DNA from: a bacterium
GTDB taxonomy: Bacteria > Hinthialibacterota > Hinthialibacteria > H5-UNCL2
Assembly: GCA_015075175.1 (NCBI GenBank)
Contig: JABTUV010000013.1
Span: 61,355-125,354 of the forward strand
DNA: 64,000 nucleotides
Direction: 5' to 3'
Positions 16,762-26,269 of the stretch are shown here, one piece after another. The number at the start of each line of letters is the position of its first letter. Positions within the stretch are counted from its first letter, which is position 1. The notes below the pieces were generated by a model that did not search any database, was not told the DNA's origin, and saw nothing but the letters and a program-made list of their open reading frames with translations. A program made the position numbers and the translations under genes.

Positions 16762-19287
16762 AACCGCCCGCTTTCCATCCGTGGCGATCCATTTCGAGAA
16801 TAGCGCCGCCTCCGCGACCACCAGCTTCTCCGGCCGCACGACCATCTGGAGGGTCAGAGGCCCGCGGGTTTTCCAAAACCGGGAAGAATCCCCCCCACCC
16901 CCCGTCATCAAGGGGGGAGCCGTTGTCTCCCCCTCTTCCCCCCTTGTTAAGGGGGGAGAGAAGAGGATCAGCTCGTTCTGGCGGCCGGCGTCGAACTTGA
17001 GGCCCCATCCCCCGCGGAACGGTACCACTTTGGGCGCCTTGGCGGGCGCGGCGCCCGGCGTCCAGCTGTACGCGAGACTGCCGTCTCGCTCCGACTTCAC
17101 GTGGATCATCTCGCCGGTCAGCGGGACGGTCTTTTCGATAGTGACGCCCCGGGCGTTGCCGACCGCCGCAAACACGCCCGACAGCCAGCCCGCGTCGCCC
17201 GCCTCGGCGGGCAGGTTGCGCAACACCATCTGCCGGTCGGCCGACAGCGCCGCCCACTGCAACACGTCGCCATGCCGCAGGATGAACGGGACCATCGACA
17301 GGCCGTTGGCCGGCCGCACGGAGGGATCATAACCCGGCGGCAACCACCAGCCGCCGAAAGTCTCGGTCTTGGCGAAGCAGGCGTCGGCCAGGTCGGCGTC
17401 CACGCGGCGGATGCGCTCGTCCAGCGCCGCCGCAAACAGCGCCGCGACCGCCAGGTCCGCCGAATCGCGCGTAATCACCGTCACGTCGCCGCCGTCCACG
17501 CCGTCAGCGCCCGCGCTCCCCAGGTGCTTCAGCACCCCGTCCAGCGTTCTTATCAAATCCGTCGCCATCATGCCCGCGATGGGCCGGCCCCACACGATCG
17601 AGTTGCGCTCCCAGGCGCGCGGACTGACCGCGTTCAAGTAACGGATGTGCTCATAAGTGAGGATTCGCTCGCCCTCCTCCTTGGTGGCGAACAGTCGCTC
17701 ATAGTGGCGCCAGTCCAGTTCACCGATGAAGCGCGTATCCAGCACCACCACCAGATTGCCCTCGCGCGCCAAGGCGCGCGGCGAGCCGGGCCCCTCGCCG
17801 GCAAGCAGCCAGTCGCGCCCGTCGCCGGAAACCATGAGGACGATGGGCGCGCGCCGGCCTGTCTTCCTGGGCAAGACCACGCTGGCCGGCAGCATCAACC
17901 CTCCCTCGCTGGGAAACCGAACTTCAACGACCTCCTCCGCTCCCCCCTTAACAAGGGGCGCTGGGGGGGATTCCTCCCCGCCGCGCCCCTTCGGCTTCTC
18001 ATTCCGCGACGGCAGCTGCGCCGCCTCGCCCAACAAGTCCGCCAACGCCGCCCGCATGCGCGCCCGATACGCCTCCCAGTCGGCCCGTGCCGCGATCTCG
18101 GGCGCCTTGAAGAGATACCGCTCGCGGTAGTAGTCCGAAATCGCCCGCCAACCCTTGTTTTCCGGAAACGACAGCATCAGCTTGTCGAACGCCCGCACCG
18201 GGAAGGTCCCCTCGTCCTCCAGCGTCGCCGGCTCCTCGGGAAACCGGCTGCTCTCCACCCCGCGCAGCCATTTCTCCATCCACCAGTAGGTGCGCTCGCG
18301 CTTGGGACGGGCGTAATCGTGCGGCGTGTCGAAGTAGGCCACGTCCGTCCGCCCCGACGCCCCGTTGACGCGAAAGAGGTCCTGCACGATGGGATAGTGC
18401 GAATAGGGGAAAAACTTCGTCTGGTCGTTCATCACCATGTACTGGATCGGCTTGGGCATCCCCAGGCAACTGATCTCGGTCTGGTCGGTGTAGCGCATCA
18501 CGTTGGGGATGTGGTTGCAGACGCAATGGCTGGTCTGGGGAAAGAGGATGGAGCGATACTCTTCGCTGTAGCCCACGTCGGAGCCGACGACCACGCGCGG
18601 TTCCAGGGCCAGCATCATGGCGGTCTGGTAGCCGCCGCCCGAGCAACCCGCCGAGCCGATGCGCGCGTCGTCCACTTCCGGCAGCGAGCACAAAAGGTCG
18701 ATGGCCCGCATGTTCTGCCAGACGAGGAGCGTCTGCTGCGAAACGCCCAGCGACATGACCTCGTAATGGCTCTGGAAGGGGCGAAGACCACGTACCTGAG
18801 CTGCGCGAAAGAGGGCGCGCGCCTGCTCGCCCTTGTAAAGGTTGCTGTCGGGGAAGTGCCCCGCCGGGCACAGCATGGCGGGAGCGGGCTTCTCCCGAAA
18901 CGCCTTGGGCATGTACAAAAGCCCGTGCGCGTACACCCCGGGCCAGAGCTGATAGTAGACGCGCCGTACGCTCGCCCATTCGTGCTCGAGGGGCTCCGAG
19001 TAGCGCAGATCCAGGGGCACGCGCTCCGGCAGCGGCGACAGCCCCAGGTCCGCCAAGAGCCGCGCGCGGATGGCGTCACGGTGTTTCTGGATCTCCTCCC
19101 CCCGCCGCGGATCGAACGGCTTAGGGATGCACATCTCCTCGAAATACTCGGCCATCATGCGGGCGTTGGACAGACGGGTCGCCTCGGAGAGGGCCGCCCC
19201 CTCCGCCTCCGCCAGCCGCGGCAGCGCCAGCAGTCCCAGCGCCAATCCCAACATGGTCCACGCCGATGCGGACGCCGCATCCATCAT
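16750..19287 (-). CDS. Secreted acetyl-xylan-esterase-like alpha/beta hydrolase, continuing into a LamG domain
   Basis: Start ATG 19285-19287, five bases after GGAGGG, gives a signal peptide (SAWTMLGLALGLLALPRLAEA). The hydrolase has RYSEPLEHEW...YAHGLLYMPKAF, the nucleophile elbow GSAGCSGGGYQTAMM and a probable catalytic His in FDTPHDYARPKR. This resembles large acetyl esterases of carbohydrate metabolism. A second hydrolase-like half follows (RAPIVLMVSGDGRDWLLAGE). The frame ends in the first half of a LamG domain (GPLTLQMVVRPEKLV) and hits a stop at 16750, where a one-base slip links it to the next frame. A compensated double frameshift also seems present near 18800. In-frame repeats lie at 17938 and 16880. 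Confidence 0.74.
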   Translation of the reverse strand: MMDAASASAWTMLGLALGLLALPRLAEAEGAALSEATRLSNARMMAEYFEEMCIPKPFDPRRGEEIQKHRDAIRARLLADLGLSPLPERVPLDLRYSEPLEHEWASVRRVYYQLWPGVYAHGLLYMPKAFREKPAPAMLCPAGHFPDSNLYKGEQARALFRAAQVRGLRPFQSHYEVMSLGVSQQTLLVWQNMRAIDLLCSLPEVDDARIGSAGCSGGGYQTAMMLALEPRVVVGSDVGYSEEYRSILFPQTSHCVCNHIPNVMRYTDQTEISCLGMPKPIQYMVMNDQTKFFPYSHYPIVQDLFRVNGASGRTDVAYFDTPHDYARPKRERTYWWMEKWLRGVESSRFPEEPATLEDEGTFPVRAFDKLMLSFPENKGWRAISDYYRERYLFKAPEIAARADWEAYRARMRAALADLLGEAAQLPSRNEKPKGRGGEESPPAPLVKGGAEEVVEVRFPSEGGLMLPASVVLPRKTGRRAPIVLMVSGDGRDWLLAGEGPGSPRALAREGNLVVVLDTRFIGELDWRHYERLFATKEEGERILTYEHIRYLNAVSPRAWERNSIVWGRPIAGMMATDLIRTLDGVLKHLGSAGADGVDGGDVTVITRDSADLAVAALFAAALDERIRRVDADLADACFAKTETFGGWWLPPGYDPSVRPANGLSMVPFILRHGDVLQWAALSADRQMVLRNLPAEAGDAGWLSGVFAAVGNARGVTIEKTVPLTGEMIHVKSERDGSLAYSWTPGAAPAKAPKVVPFRGGWGLKFDAGRQNELILFSPPLTRGEEGETTAPPLMTGGGGDSSRFWKTRGPLTLQMVVRPEKLVVAEAALFSKWIATDGKRAVFWG
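16880..16965. repeat. Two palindromic CCCCC-AAGGGGGG repeats inside coding sequence
   Basis: Two units (core CATCAAGGGGGG and TTGTTAAGGGGGG) encode the low-complexity stretch SPPLTRGEEGETTAPPLMTG between the hydrolase and LamG parts. The reading frame is kept across both. Confidence 0.68.
17938..17975. repeat. Palindromic CCCCCTTAACAAGGGG repeat inside coding sequence
   Basis: One unit encodes GRGGEESPPAPLVKGGAEE at the junction of the two hydrolase halves. The frame is preserved. Confidence 0.65.
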
Positions 19288-19340
19288 GCATTCCCTCCGT
19301 GTCGCGTTCGTCATTGCGCAGCCAGCTGCGCCTCCCACAC

Positions 19341-19362
19341 CGTAGTTGCGCAGCGTGCTGCG
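19341..19362. repeat. Dispersed short repeat (GCACGCTGCGC family), inverted copy 2
   Basis: The minus strand reads GCAGCACGCTGCGCAACTAC, matching 40861-40885 exactly in the core. It lies just upstream of the esterase start, in the gap between it and the beta-helix gene. Confidence 0.6.
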
Positions 19363-19452
19363 CCTCCCGCCCTCACGCATTCCCGTCTGAGATGAAAGGG
19401 GCGGGGGGAGCGGCACCCCCGCCCCGGACACTACCACAGGCGGCAGGCGGCG

Positions 19453-22400
19453 TTAATACAGACGCCAGCCCCCAATACCGACCGTGCCTCCGATGTAGTC
19501 TCCATAACCACTCAGTGGCGTGCCGCCGGTTCCCTTGTCGCCGAAGTAACTCGAATCCACGTCCACGAATCCCGGATTGTCCGGATCGATGGAAATGAAA
19601 ATCGGATCGCTGGGAATCACCGCCGTCTGGGTGACGGTCCCGCCCGGATTGCCGCCGCCCACGACCACGGCGCTCGCCAGGCCCCGCCCGTTGACGTTGT
19701 CCGTCGTCAGGGCTGAGTTGGACACCTGCACGCGCGGAGCCGGCGATCCGGTTCCCACGACCAGGTTGGGCACGTCAATGCCCACGCCCGTGCCGTTCAT
19801 GCCGGTGATGATCGAGTCCGTCACGGCCAGCCGCTGCATGTTGAACTCTTCATAGCTGATGCCCACCGGGCTGCCCAGGATGGTGGAGTCGGTCAGCGTC
19901 ATGGTCGGCTTCGTGTTATCGCCCTGCACGAAGCGGATGCCGCCCAGCGTGTTACCCACGAGGGCCAGACGCGACAGCGTGCCTACCCGCATCGGCCCGG
20001 CGACCGGAGCCGTGGCCTCGCCTACCGACACCCCGTACCGCGCCGCGTTGACGACAACCACGTCGTTCATCGACACCCCTCCGCCCTGCACCGAGATACC
20101 GCTGCCCGCCGTAACGTTGCGAATATCCGCTCGGTTGACCACCAGCTCTCCGTTCCAGGATGTATTCATCTGGATGGCGTTTTGACCCACCGTGTTGATC
20201 ATCACGTCTTCCAGCGTGTACGTCCCAGCGTTGGCGCCGAAATACCGGTTCTCCAGCACCGGCCCGGCCCATCCCGTCACGAACAGGTTCCGGACGTTGG
20301 CGGTGGCGTTCTGGAACCAGAGCGCCGGCACGCCTCCCGGCGTCTGCAACATGGGATTGCCCGTGGTCCAAACCCCGTTCACGTCCACCACGTTGGTCTG
20401 GTTGGGATCGCACGACACCGTGAAGAGATTGTCCCGGCAGTTGACGAAGGTGACGTCGTTGAGTTGCGCCGTCGCGGTGGCGCAGTTGACGGGGGAGTTG
20501 GTGACGAACAAGGCGTGGATCGCGTCCCCGCCGCAATCCTCGATGACGGTGTTGTTGACCACCAACTTGTAACCGGACAAGAGCGAAATGGGCGCGAACT
20601 CGTGGCCGGCGGCGGGCGTCTGGTCCCTCACCGGAACGCCCAGGTTGTGGCCGTTGCCCAACAGGTAGCAGTTCTGGAAGCGCAACTCGGCGCGCGCGAT
20701 GTCCGCCGGGTTGGCCAGCACGTTGGGCGTGTCGCACAGATTGGCGCGCACCGCCGCGCGGTTCCAGCCCGCAAAGAAGCAGTCGGTGAAAGTCGCCTGC
20801 AGCGGATCGACCATCCACACCCCCCACCACACGTTGGCGACCGGCGTGGTCGGACCCGTCAGGATCACCCGCTCGAACGTGACCACGTCGTCCAGCATGT
20901 AAAAGCCGTTGCGATACGTGTCGGTGTTCTGCGTGGGATTGAGCTGATGATGGTTGATGTTGGTGAAGGTGCAGTCCCGAATCGTCGTCGAGCGCCGCCC
21001 CCAGTTGACGTTGGCCGGGTTGTTGGAACGACCGAAGCCGTTGCGCTCCGAGAAGATGTGCCCGTCGAAGTTCTCGAACACGCAGTTCTCGATCAGGCCC
21101 ACGTAATGCGCCCGCGGAAAAATGCCCAGCGTCACGTCGCGGATGGTGGTGTTGCGGATGGTGAAGTTGCGCGGCGTGGGGTTGGGATCGCTCTGGCTGG
21201 CCGGGTTAGGCAGCCCCGTGTACGTGAAGTCCAGCGCCGAGCAGTTCAGCGTCGGATTCTGCAGGTTCTGGATCAGGCAGCCGTCCAGCGTCACCTCCTG
21301 GCAGTTCTCGAACCACATGGCGATCAGAATCGGCGGGTTGGTCGGCGTCTGGTAGGTCAGATCCTTGATGGTGACGCGCGTCGCGGTCACGGCGCGCTGC
21401 CAGTACATGTGAACCGCGTTGACCTGCGCCGCCGTGTCCCCGATGTAGCAGTCCGTCATGGTGACGGTCGGATTCAGCACCCGGAACGCCGCCTCGGCGT
21501 CCACCAGGAACATGGTCACGTTGCGATGCGCGGTCGAGATGGCGGTGAAGCTGTCCGTGAGCGAGGCGTTGCGCACGTTCGCCGTCTGCACGTTCAGGAT
21601 GTCAATGCCGTTGACCACGAACTGGGTCGCGGTGAAACCGTTGATGTTGAGATTGTAGCAGTTGGCGACGCGCAAGGCGTCGTCGGGGATCGTGCCCACG
21701 CCGAAGGAGTTCGTGACGCTCACGTTGGTCAACCCCGCCACGTCCACCAAACGTCCCGCGATGGACGTGCCGAAGGTGCAGTTGATCAGCCGCAACGTGT
21801 TGTTGACGGTGAACGCGCCGCCCACGTCCAGCGTGCCCCCGATGTGCAGCGCCGAGATGTTGGCGTGGCTGGAAACCACGTTGGTCAAATAGAAGCTGTT
21901 GTTCAACGCCGCCGTGGCATTGGTGTCCGCCACGTTGATGTTGGCGTAGCCGAACACCGTCGGGTTGGTGAAGCCGCCGATGTTACCGGTACCGTCGGTG
22001 CTGAGCGGACCGTTGGCGTTGTTGTTGCCCGTGATCAGCATGTTCACGAAGTGAAAGCTGCTGCCGGTGCAGGTCTCGGCGATGCCGATGCCGTTGGTGT
22101 TGCCTACCGCCGGGCTGCTGCCCGTCACCGAAAACGCCGGCGGCAGCAGCGTGAAGTTCTCGAACCCCAGGCTGCTGTTCACCAGATTGGTGACGGTGAA
22201 GACGCCTTCGTGCGAATCCGCCGTGGTGGTGAAGTTGGACCCCACCAGGATGGCCTTGGTCGCCCCGTCGCTGGTGATGGTCACGCTTTTGGCCGTGCCC
22301 GAAATGAGCAGCCGCGCGTCCACCACGTAAGTCTGGCCCGACTGAAGCAGCACCCGGTTGGGTCCGGCGTCGCCCAGCGCGCTGTTGATGGCGGCCTGAA

Positions 22401-22527
22401 TGTTGGTGCTGTTCTGGGCGGGTGTGCCCGGCGCCCCCACCGCGTAGTCGGCGGCTCCGGCGCCCACGACGCCGAAGATCGCGACCGCCGCCAAAATGAT
22501 GATAACGAGGTGGTATCTGATCCTCAT
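19453..22527 (-). CDS. Large secreted right-handed parallel beta-helix protein
   Basis: 1,024 residues from the ATG seven bases after AGGAGG. A signal peptide (MRIRYHLVIIILAAVAIFGVVGAGA) is followed by a pectin-lyase-fold entry (NIQAAINSALGDAGPNRVLLQSGQTY). Dozens of short strands rich in N, T, V and G follow, such as LDGCLIQNLQNPTLN, FTIRNTTIRDVTLGIF and STTIRDCTFTNINHHQLNP. Such beta-helices are found in polysaccharide lyases and in adhesins; no catalytic residues could be assigned. There are no frameshifts over 3 kb. It is 31 bp downstream of another beta-helix gene, so the two are probably co-transcribed. Confidence 0.8.
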   Translation of the reverse strand: MRIRYHLVIIILAAVAIFGVVGAGAADYAVGAPGTPAQNSTNIQAAINSALGDAGPNRVLLQSGQTYVVDARLLISGTAKSVTITSDGATKAILVGSNFTTTADSHEGVFTVTNLVNSSLGFENFTLLPPAFSVTGSSPAVGNTNGIGIAETCTGSSFHFVNMLITGNNNANGPLSTDGTGNIGGFTNPTVFGYANINVADTNATAALNNSFYLTNVVSSHANISALHIGGTLDVGGAFTVNNTLRLINCTFGTSIAGRLVDVAGLTNVSVTNSFGVGTIPDDALRVANCYNLNINGFTATQFVVNGIDILNVQTANVRNASLTDSFTAISTAHRNVTMFLVDAEAAFRVLNPTVTMTDCYIGDTAAQVNAVHMYWQRAVTATRVTIKDLTYQTPTNPPILIAMWFENCQEVTLDGCLIQNLQNPTLNCSALDFTYTGLPNPASQSDPNPTPRNFTIRNTTIRDVTLGIFPRAHYVGLIENCVFENFDGHIFSERNGFGRSNNPANVNWGRRSTTIRDCTFTNINHHQLNPTQNTDTYRNGFYMLDDVVTFERVILTGPTTPVANVWWGVWMVDPLQATFTDCFFAGWNRAAVRANLCDTPNVLANPADIARAELRFQNCYLLGNGHNLGVPVRDQTPAAGHEFAPISLLSGYKLVVNNTVIEDCGGDAIHALFVTNSPVNCATATAQLNDVTFVNCRDNLFTVSCDPNQTNVVDVNGVWTTGNPMLQTPGGVPALWFQNATANVRNLFVTGWAGPVLENRYFGANAGTYTLEDVMINTVGQNAIQMNTSWNGELVVNRADIRNVTAGSGISVQGGGVSMNDVVVVNAARYGVSVGEATAPVAGPMRVGTLSRLALVGNTLGGIRFVQGDNTKPTMTLTDSTILGSPVGISYEEFNMQRLAVTDSIITGMNGTGVGIDVPNLVVGTGSPAPRVQVSNSALTTDNVNGRGLASAVVVGGGNPGGTVTQTAVIPSDPIFISIDPDNPGFVDVDSSYFGDKGTGGTPLSGYGDYIGGTVGIGGWRLY

Positions 22528-22558
22528 GATGTTTCCTCCTGCTCTCATGGTCATCCTC

Positions 22559-23130
22559 CTATCGGTACATTTCCCACACGCCGGCTGGCACCGACGTGTC
22601 GGTCACCGCTCCCACCTGGATCGCCCCGATGTCGGTAAAGTAGTCCGGGTTGATGCCGTCCGAAGACCCGGCCGCCAGCGCCGGCGAACCCGGCAGCGGC
22701 GTCACCCCCGCCCGCGAGTTCGGGAACGTGCCCCCGGCCAACTGCGGATTGGCCACGATGTCCGTGGTGGGCGGGTTGAGAATGTTCTGATACCCGCTGT
22801 TGTGCCGCAGGTTGAACCCGAACCGGGCGAAGGTCGCGTTGCCCGCCGTACTCACGTCGCGCAGTCCGCCCCCGCCGCCCATCAGGATGTTGTTGTAAAC
22901 CTGGTTGTCGTCGCCGTTCACCACCATGTTGAACGTCTGCGAGTTGACCACCGTGTTGTTGATGTACCGGATGTTCCGCGAGCGCCCCCGATAGGTCCCC
23001 TGGGCGTCGCTGGAGGTGGCCGGAACCAGACTGTGGTCGACGATACCGTAGGCGCCCGAGAGAATCACGATGTTACGGGAGATGGTCAGATTGCGCGGAT
23101 GCCGCTCGGTTTGCGGAGCCGATGGATCCC
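22559..23130 (-). CDS. C-terminal part of a secreted beta-helix protein (after a frameshift)
   Basis: The frame carries beta-helix strands (PRNLTISRNIVILSGAYGI, NIRYINNTVVNSQTFNMVVNG, DNQVYNNILMGGGGGLRD). It ends with the PGSPALAAGSSDG and DIGAIQVGA motifs that normally close choice-of-anchor or right-handed beta-helix proteins. It directly continues the protein of 23086-24492, which loses frame near a CCCCC run at about 23110. The open frame extends upstream only as a shadow. It should be read as one gene, 22559-24492, of about 640 residues. Confidence 0.7.
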
Positions 23131-24492
23131 CCGCGCCCCGCGCGACCAGCGCGGAATGATGCCCGACGGACAACTGATGATGAAAGTGTCCGTCACCCCG
23201 CTGTCGTTCACCGCCAAGACGATGCCCCCGTTGGCCGTACCCACGAAGTCCGTCGATTGCCCGCAGCGGGTGATGTGGTTGCCCCGCACCAGCACCGAGC
23301 ACGGCTCCTCGAAGAAGCCGATCCCCTCCCGGCCCGTGTCGACGAGCGTGTTGTTCTCGATCACAATTCCGTCCACCACGTTCCACTCGAACACGATGCC
23401 GGCGTTGTCGTTGCCGTCGATCACGCAGTTCCGGACCACGAAGCCGTGGATGAAACCGCGCGGGTCCCCCTTGGGATAGAAGACTTCGCCGGCGAAACCG
23501 CCGGTGCCGCCGATGCCCTGCCGCGTCCCGATGCGCATCACGCAGTTGTCGATCACCGGGCCTTCGCCGCGGCCGATCCAGCGGATCGCGTTGGCCATGT
23601 TGGCGGAAATGAAGCTGCAGTTGCGGATGACCACGTTCTCGGTGCGGGCGCTGGGGCAGTAAATGCCGCGCGCCCCGATCCCGTTGCCCACGAAGCTGCA
23701 GCCCTCGATCAACAGGTTCCGGATCACTCCCTCCGGGTCCGCGTCATCGGGAAAGAGATACACCCCCGCCGCGCTGCCCGCGCCTGTACCGTAGTTGCGG
23801 AACGTGCAGTTGCGCACCGTGATGTTGGACCAGCCCGCCTGGAAGTCGATGTTGCGCTTCTCGGCCGCGAAGGCCGTGTTCTCGATCAGCACCGGTCCCA
23901 CCGCGTTGATGGCGTTGCGGAAGTGCAGGTTGACGATGTTCTGCGCCCCGGTCCCCTCGGTGTAGTCCTCGCACACGAAATCGCAGTTGCGGATGGTCAG
24001 CGGCCCCGGCGTGCGCACCTCGATGCAGGTCCCCGGGTTGGAGTGCTGCGCCGGGTTGGTGTCCGCCGCACCTCCGTCCCCCTCGCCCGTCGCCGGATTG
24101 ATGATCTTGCAGTCGTCAAACGTGACGTTGCTGCTCGTACCCTCCAACAGCACCAGGTCCTGCGCGGTGGTGCTGCGGGCGCCCGCCACGCTGTTGCCGT
24201 TGATGTCCACCCCCTGGAAGGTCACGTTCTGCGCGCTCACGGCGAAGCGGGTCTCCCGCAGGTCGGCGCGCGTCGCCCCGCTGGTGATGGTCAGATTGTT
24301 GACCGACACGTTCACCAGCCCGTTCTCCACGTGTTGGCCCGTAATCACGATCCGGTCCCCCGGTTGGGCCGCCGCCATCGCCGCCGCGATGGTCGAATAG
24401 GTCCCGGGAACCGCCCGGTCCGCCGGCCAGGCGGGAACCATGGCCGCAGCCAGGCAGCCTACAAGACAGGCGATGCAAATGCTTCTCTTCAT
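23086..24492 (-). CDS. Secreted right-handed beta-helix protein, N-terminal part
   Basis: Start ATG 24490-24492 follows GGAGGAGG; a signal peptide (RSICIACLVGCLAAAMVPAWPA) is clear. The sequence YSTIAAAMAAAQPGDRIVITG is the usual N-cap of pectin-lyase-fold proteins. Helical coils follow (NLTITSGATRADL, NVTFQGVDINGNS, NVVIRNCSFISANMANAIRW). Genuine similarity ends near residue 445 and resumes in another frame (22559-23130). It is probably cell-surface or secreted and may bind or cleave polysaccharide; the function is unassigned. Confidence 0.75.
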   Translation of the reverse strand: MKRSICIACLVGCLAAAMVPAWPADRAVPGTYSTIAAAMAAAQPGDRIVITGQHVENGLVNVSVNNLTITSGATRADLRETRFAVSAQNVTFQGVDINGNSVAGARSTTAQDLVLLEGTSSNVTFDDCKIINPATGEGDGGAADTNPAQHSNPGTCIEVRTPGPLTIRNCDFVCEDYTEGTGAQNIVNLHFRNAINAVGPVLIENTAFAAEKRNIDFQAGWSNITVRNCTFRNYGTGAGSAAGVYLFPDDADPEGVIRNLLIEGCSFVGNGIGARGIYCPSARTENVVIRNCSFISANMANAIRWIGRGEGPVIDNCVMRIGTRQGIGGTGGFAGEVFYPKGDPRGFIHGFVVRNCVIDGNDNAGIVFEWNVVDGIVIENNTLVDTGREGIGFFEEPCSVLVRGNHITRCGQSTDFVGTANGGIVLAVNDSGVTDTFIISCPSGIIPRWSRGARGIHRLRKPSGIRAI

Positions 24493-24587
24493 CTTCCTCC
24501 TCCTTGTCAACTCACGGTTGCACTTCTATCCTCCCCCGGCTCGCCCTGGAACCGGGGGAGGCTCCGCTATGTTCACCTTCATCCCGC

Positions 24588-25174
24588 TCAGGGCGGGCCG
24601 AAGCCGATGATGTCCCCCGGCGACATGACGCCGTTGGAAATGTCATACAACACCCCGCACGGCGCGTTGTGGATGCGATTGGGCCCGGTCGACAGCGTCA
24701 GATACTGCTTGCCCTGCTCCCGGTACGCTTTGCGCGTCATCAGGTCCCCTTCCGGCAGCCAGCCCGGCACCGTTCCCGCCAGCGACGACGGCTCGCTGAT
24801 CATCGGCTCCAGATGGTACAGGCCCCAGACCCGCCCGTAGATGTTCGTTCCCACGCAGTTCATCACCGTGTTCGAGTTCTTCAGGTAGAACGGGTCGAAC
24901 AGCCCTGCGACATGTACTTGATGGCGTGGTGAAAACCGATGCTGGCTGCGCTCGTGGTTGTGCAGGTAGGTCTGCACTTCCGTGGCCGAGATCAGCCCCA
25001 ATCGACGCGATAGGCCTCCACCGCCAGAAAGAACGTGTGGAAATCCCCCTGCACCCGCGACACCTTGGCGCGGATTTGCGCGGTCAGAAAATTGGGGACC
25101 GCGATGGCCGCCAGGATCGCAATGATGGCGACCACGATCAGGAGCTCAATCAGTGTAAAACCTCTCCGACGCAT
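24588..25174 (-). CDS. Type IV pilin-like / pseudopilin protein (frameshifted)
   Basis: The first frame starts at the ATG after GGAGG and reads MRRRGFTLIELLIVVAIIA: a prepilin cleavage site G|FTLIE plus the hydrophobic helix. ILAAIAVPNF and the alpha-helix AQIRAKVSRVQGDFHTFFLAVEAYRVDWG follow. At about 25001 a one-base slip in a GGGG run shifts reading. The next frame carries the C-terminal globular part (YGRVWGLYHLEPMISEPS, ending MSPGDIIGFGPP). A second slip near 24930 hides a GFHHAIKYMSQ helix. PilD would process it. It belongs with the pseudopilins common in this type of genome rather than the main pilin, which is not in the window. Confidence 0.8.
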
Positions 25175-25278
25175 TGCCGAACCTCCTTGTTTGCGCCCGA
25201 GGCGCAATTGCTGTTCCTTCCTTGACACGATGTCGCTCGCAACCCGTTTCGCTGGCGATGCGCGGCGCGGGCGCGCCG

Positions 25279-25866
25279 TCATATCGCCATGCCCGGGCCT
25301 TTCTGAATGAAATAGTTCCCCGGCCCCAAAAGAAAGATGTCGCCGTCGCTGATGAGGCCGTTGCTGGGATCATAAGTCGGCTCCCGCCATTGGGCCTGCA
25401 CGTCGCGGTCGGGCCCGAAGCTGTACGTGCTGTACCAAAACGTCTTTCGCGCGAACGACTGCCAGCGCCTCTGCCAGAGATAGTCCAGATACACGCTCCC
25501 GTCCGCCTGCTGCCAGACCACCAGGTTTTGGTAGTGGTAGGGGCCTTCGGGAAATGGCGTGGCCACGCCGCTCTCGACCCAGGAGGCGTTCTTGGAGAAG
25601 GGGTCCCACGGCAGCCGCGCCAGATAGGCCACCGGCGTCGTCAGCTTGTTGAGCCGCGTGTACTGCAGCGGCGTGGTCGGCGGGTAGTGGCCGTAGTCCG
25701 TCATGTAGGCCTCGATGGCCACTACCAGGCTGGAAAGGTCGGCCTGCACGCGCGCCACCCGGGCGCGCGTCTGGGCCTGCAGATAATTGGGTACCGCAAT
25801 CGCCGCCAGGATCGCGATGATGGCGACCACGATCAACAGCTCGATGAGCGTGAAACCTCGTCTCAT
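25279..25866 (-). CDS. Type IV pilin-like / pseudopilin protein
   Basis: 195 residues starting MRRGFTLIELLIVVAIIA, with a prepilin cleavage motif and an intact ILAAIAVPNYLQAQ helix, then ARVARVQADLSSLVVAIEAYMTDYGHYPP. The C-terminal domain has LTTPVAYLARLPWDPF and ends SNGLISDGDIFLLGPGN, the same terminal motif as the neighbouring pseudopilin. The long upstream open frame is not coding. A GGAGG lies ten bases before the ATG. The two genes are tandem paralogues and follow the promoter at 26015-26043. Confidence 0.88.
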   Translation of the reverse strand: MRRGFTLIELLIVVAIIAILAAIAVPNYLQAQTRARVARVQADLSSLVVAIEAYMTDYGHYPPTTPLQYTRLNKLTTPVAYLARLPWDPFSKNASWVESGVATPFPEGPYHYQNLVVWQQADGSVYLDYLWQRRWQSFARKTFWYSTYSFGPDRDVQAQWREPTYDPSNGLISDGDIFLLGPGNYFIQKGPGMAI

Positions 25867-26014
25867 GCCGCGAGACCCTCCCTGGCGCCTGCGAGCCGAA
25901 TGGCGTTCTCCGCAAGAAAGACTTCCCCGATTCCGTGGCAGCGAGTGGTTCTGTATGGGGAAACCGACATGCGAAACACACGTGCGCGACCCAATCTGAC
26001 CGCGACGGAAGATG

Positions 26015-26043
26015 AAATTACGTCTCGATTTAACCGATGTCAA
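26015..26043 (-). promoter_or_regulatory. Strong sigma-70-like promoter upstream of the pseudopilin genes
   Basis: The minus strand has a perfect -35 TTGACA (26038-26043), a 17-bp spacer and a -10 TAATTT (26015-26020) in an AT-rich stretch. Transcription would start about 140 bp before the pseudopilin at 25866 and could continue through the second pseudopilin and beta-helix genes. A GGCGTAA...TTACGCC inverted repeat further upstream (26154-26186) could be a regulator site. Confidence 0.65.
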
Positions 26044-26201
26044 GCAAATTATCGAATCGATTCGCGCGCATCCATTCAAAAGCGCCCAATAGTTATTGTA
26101 AGTCATTAAAAATCAATGGAATGCGTAGAAAATTTGGTCGCAGTATGCACGCTGGCGTAATTATCGTTTATGTTATTATTTACGCCATGGTGGGTCGCAC
26201 G

Positions 26202-26244
26202 TGCCCATCCGTCCCATAGGTCCCATCGGTCCCATAGGTCTCAC
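26202..26244. repeat. Degenerate 9-bp direct repeat (GTCCCATAG type)
   Basis: Units TGCCCATCC, GTCCCATAG, GTCCCATCG, GTCCCATAG and GTCTCAC lie just downstream of the LacI-type gene. This is the reverse-complement orientation of the arrays around pilQ. Confidence 0.72.
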
Positions 26245-26269
26245 TCTTCTTGCGGGCAAAACGCGGGTT

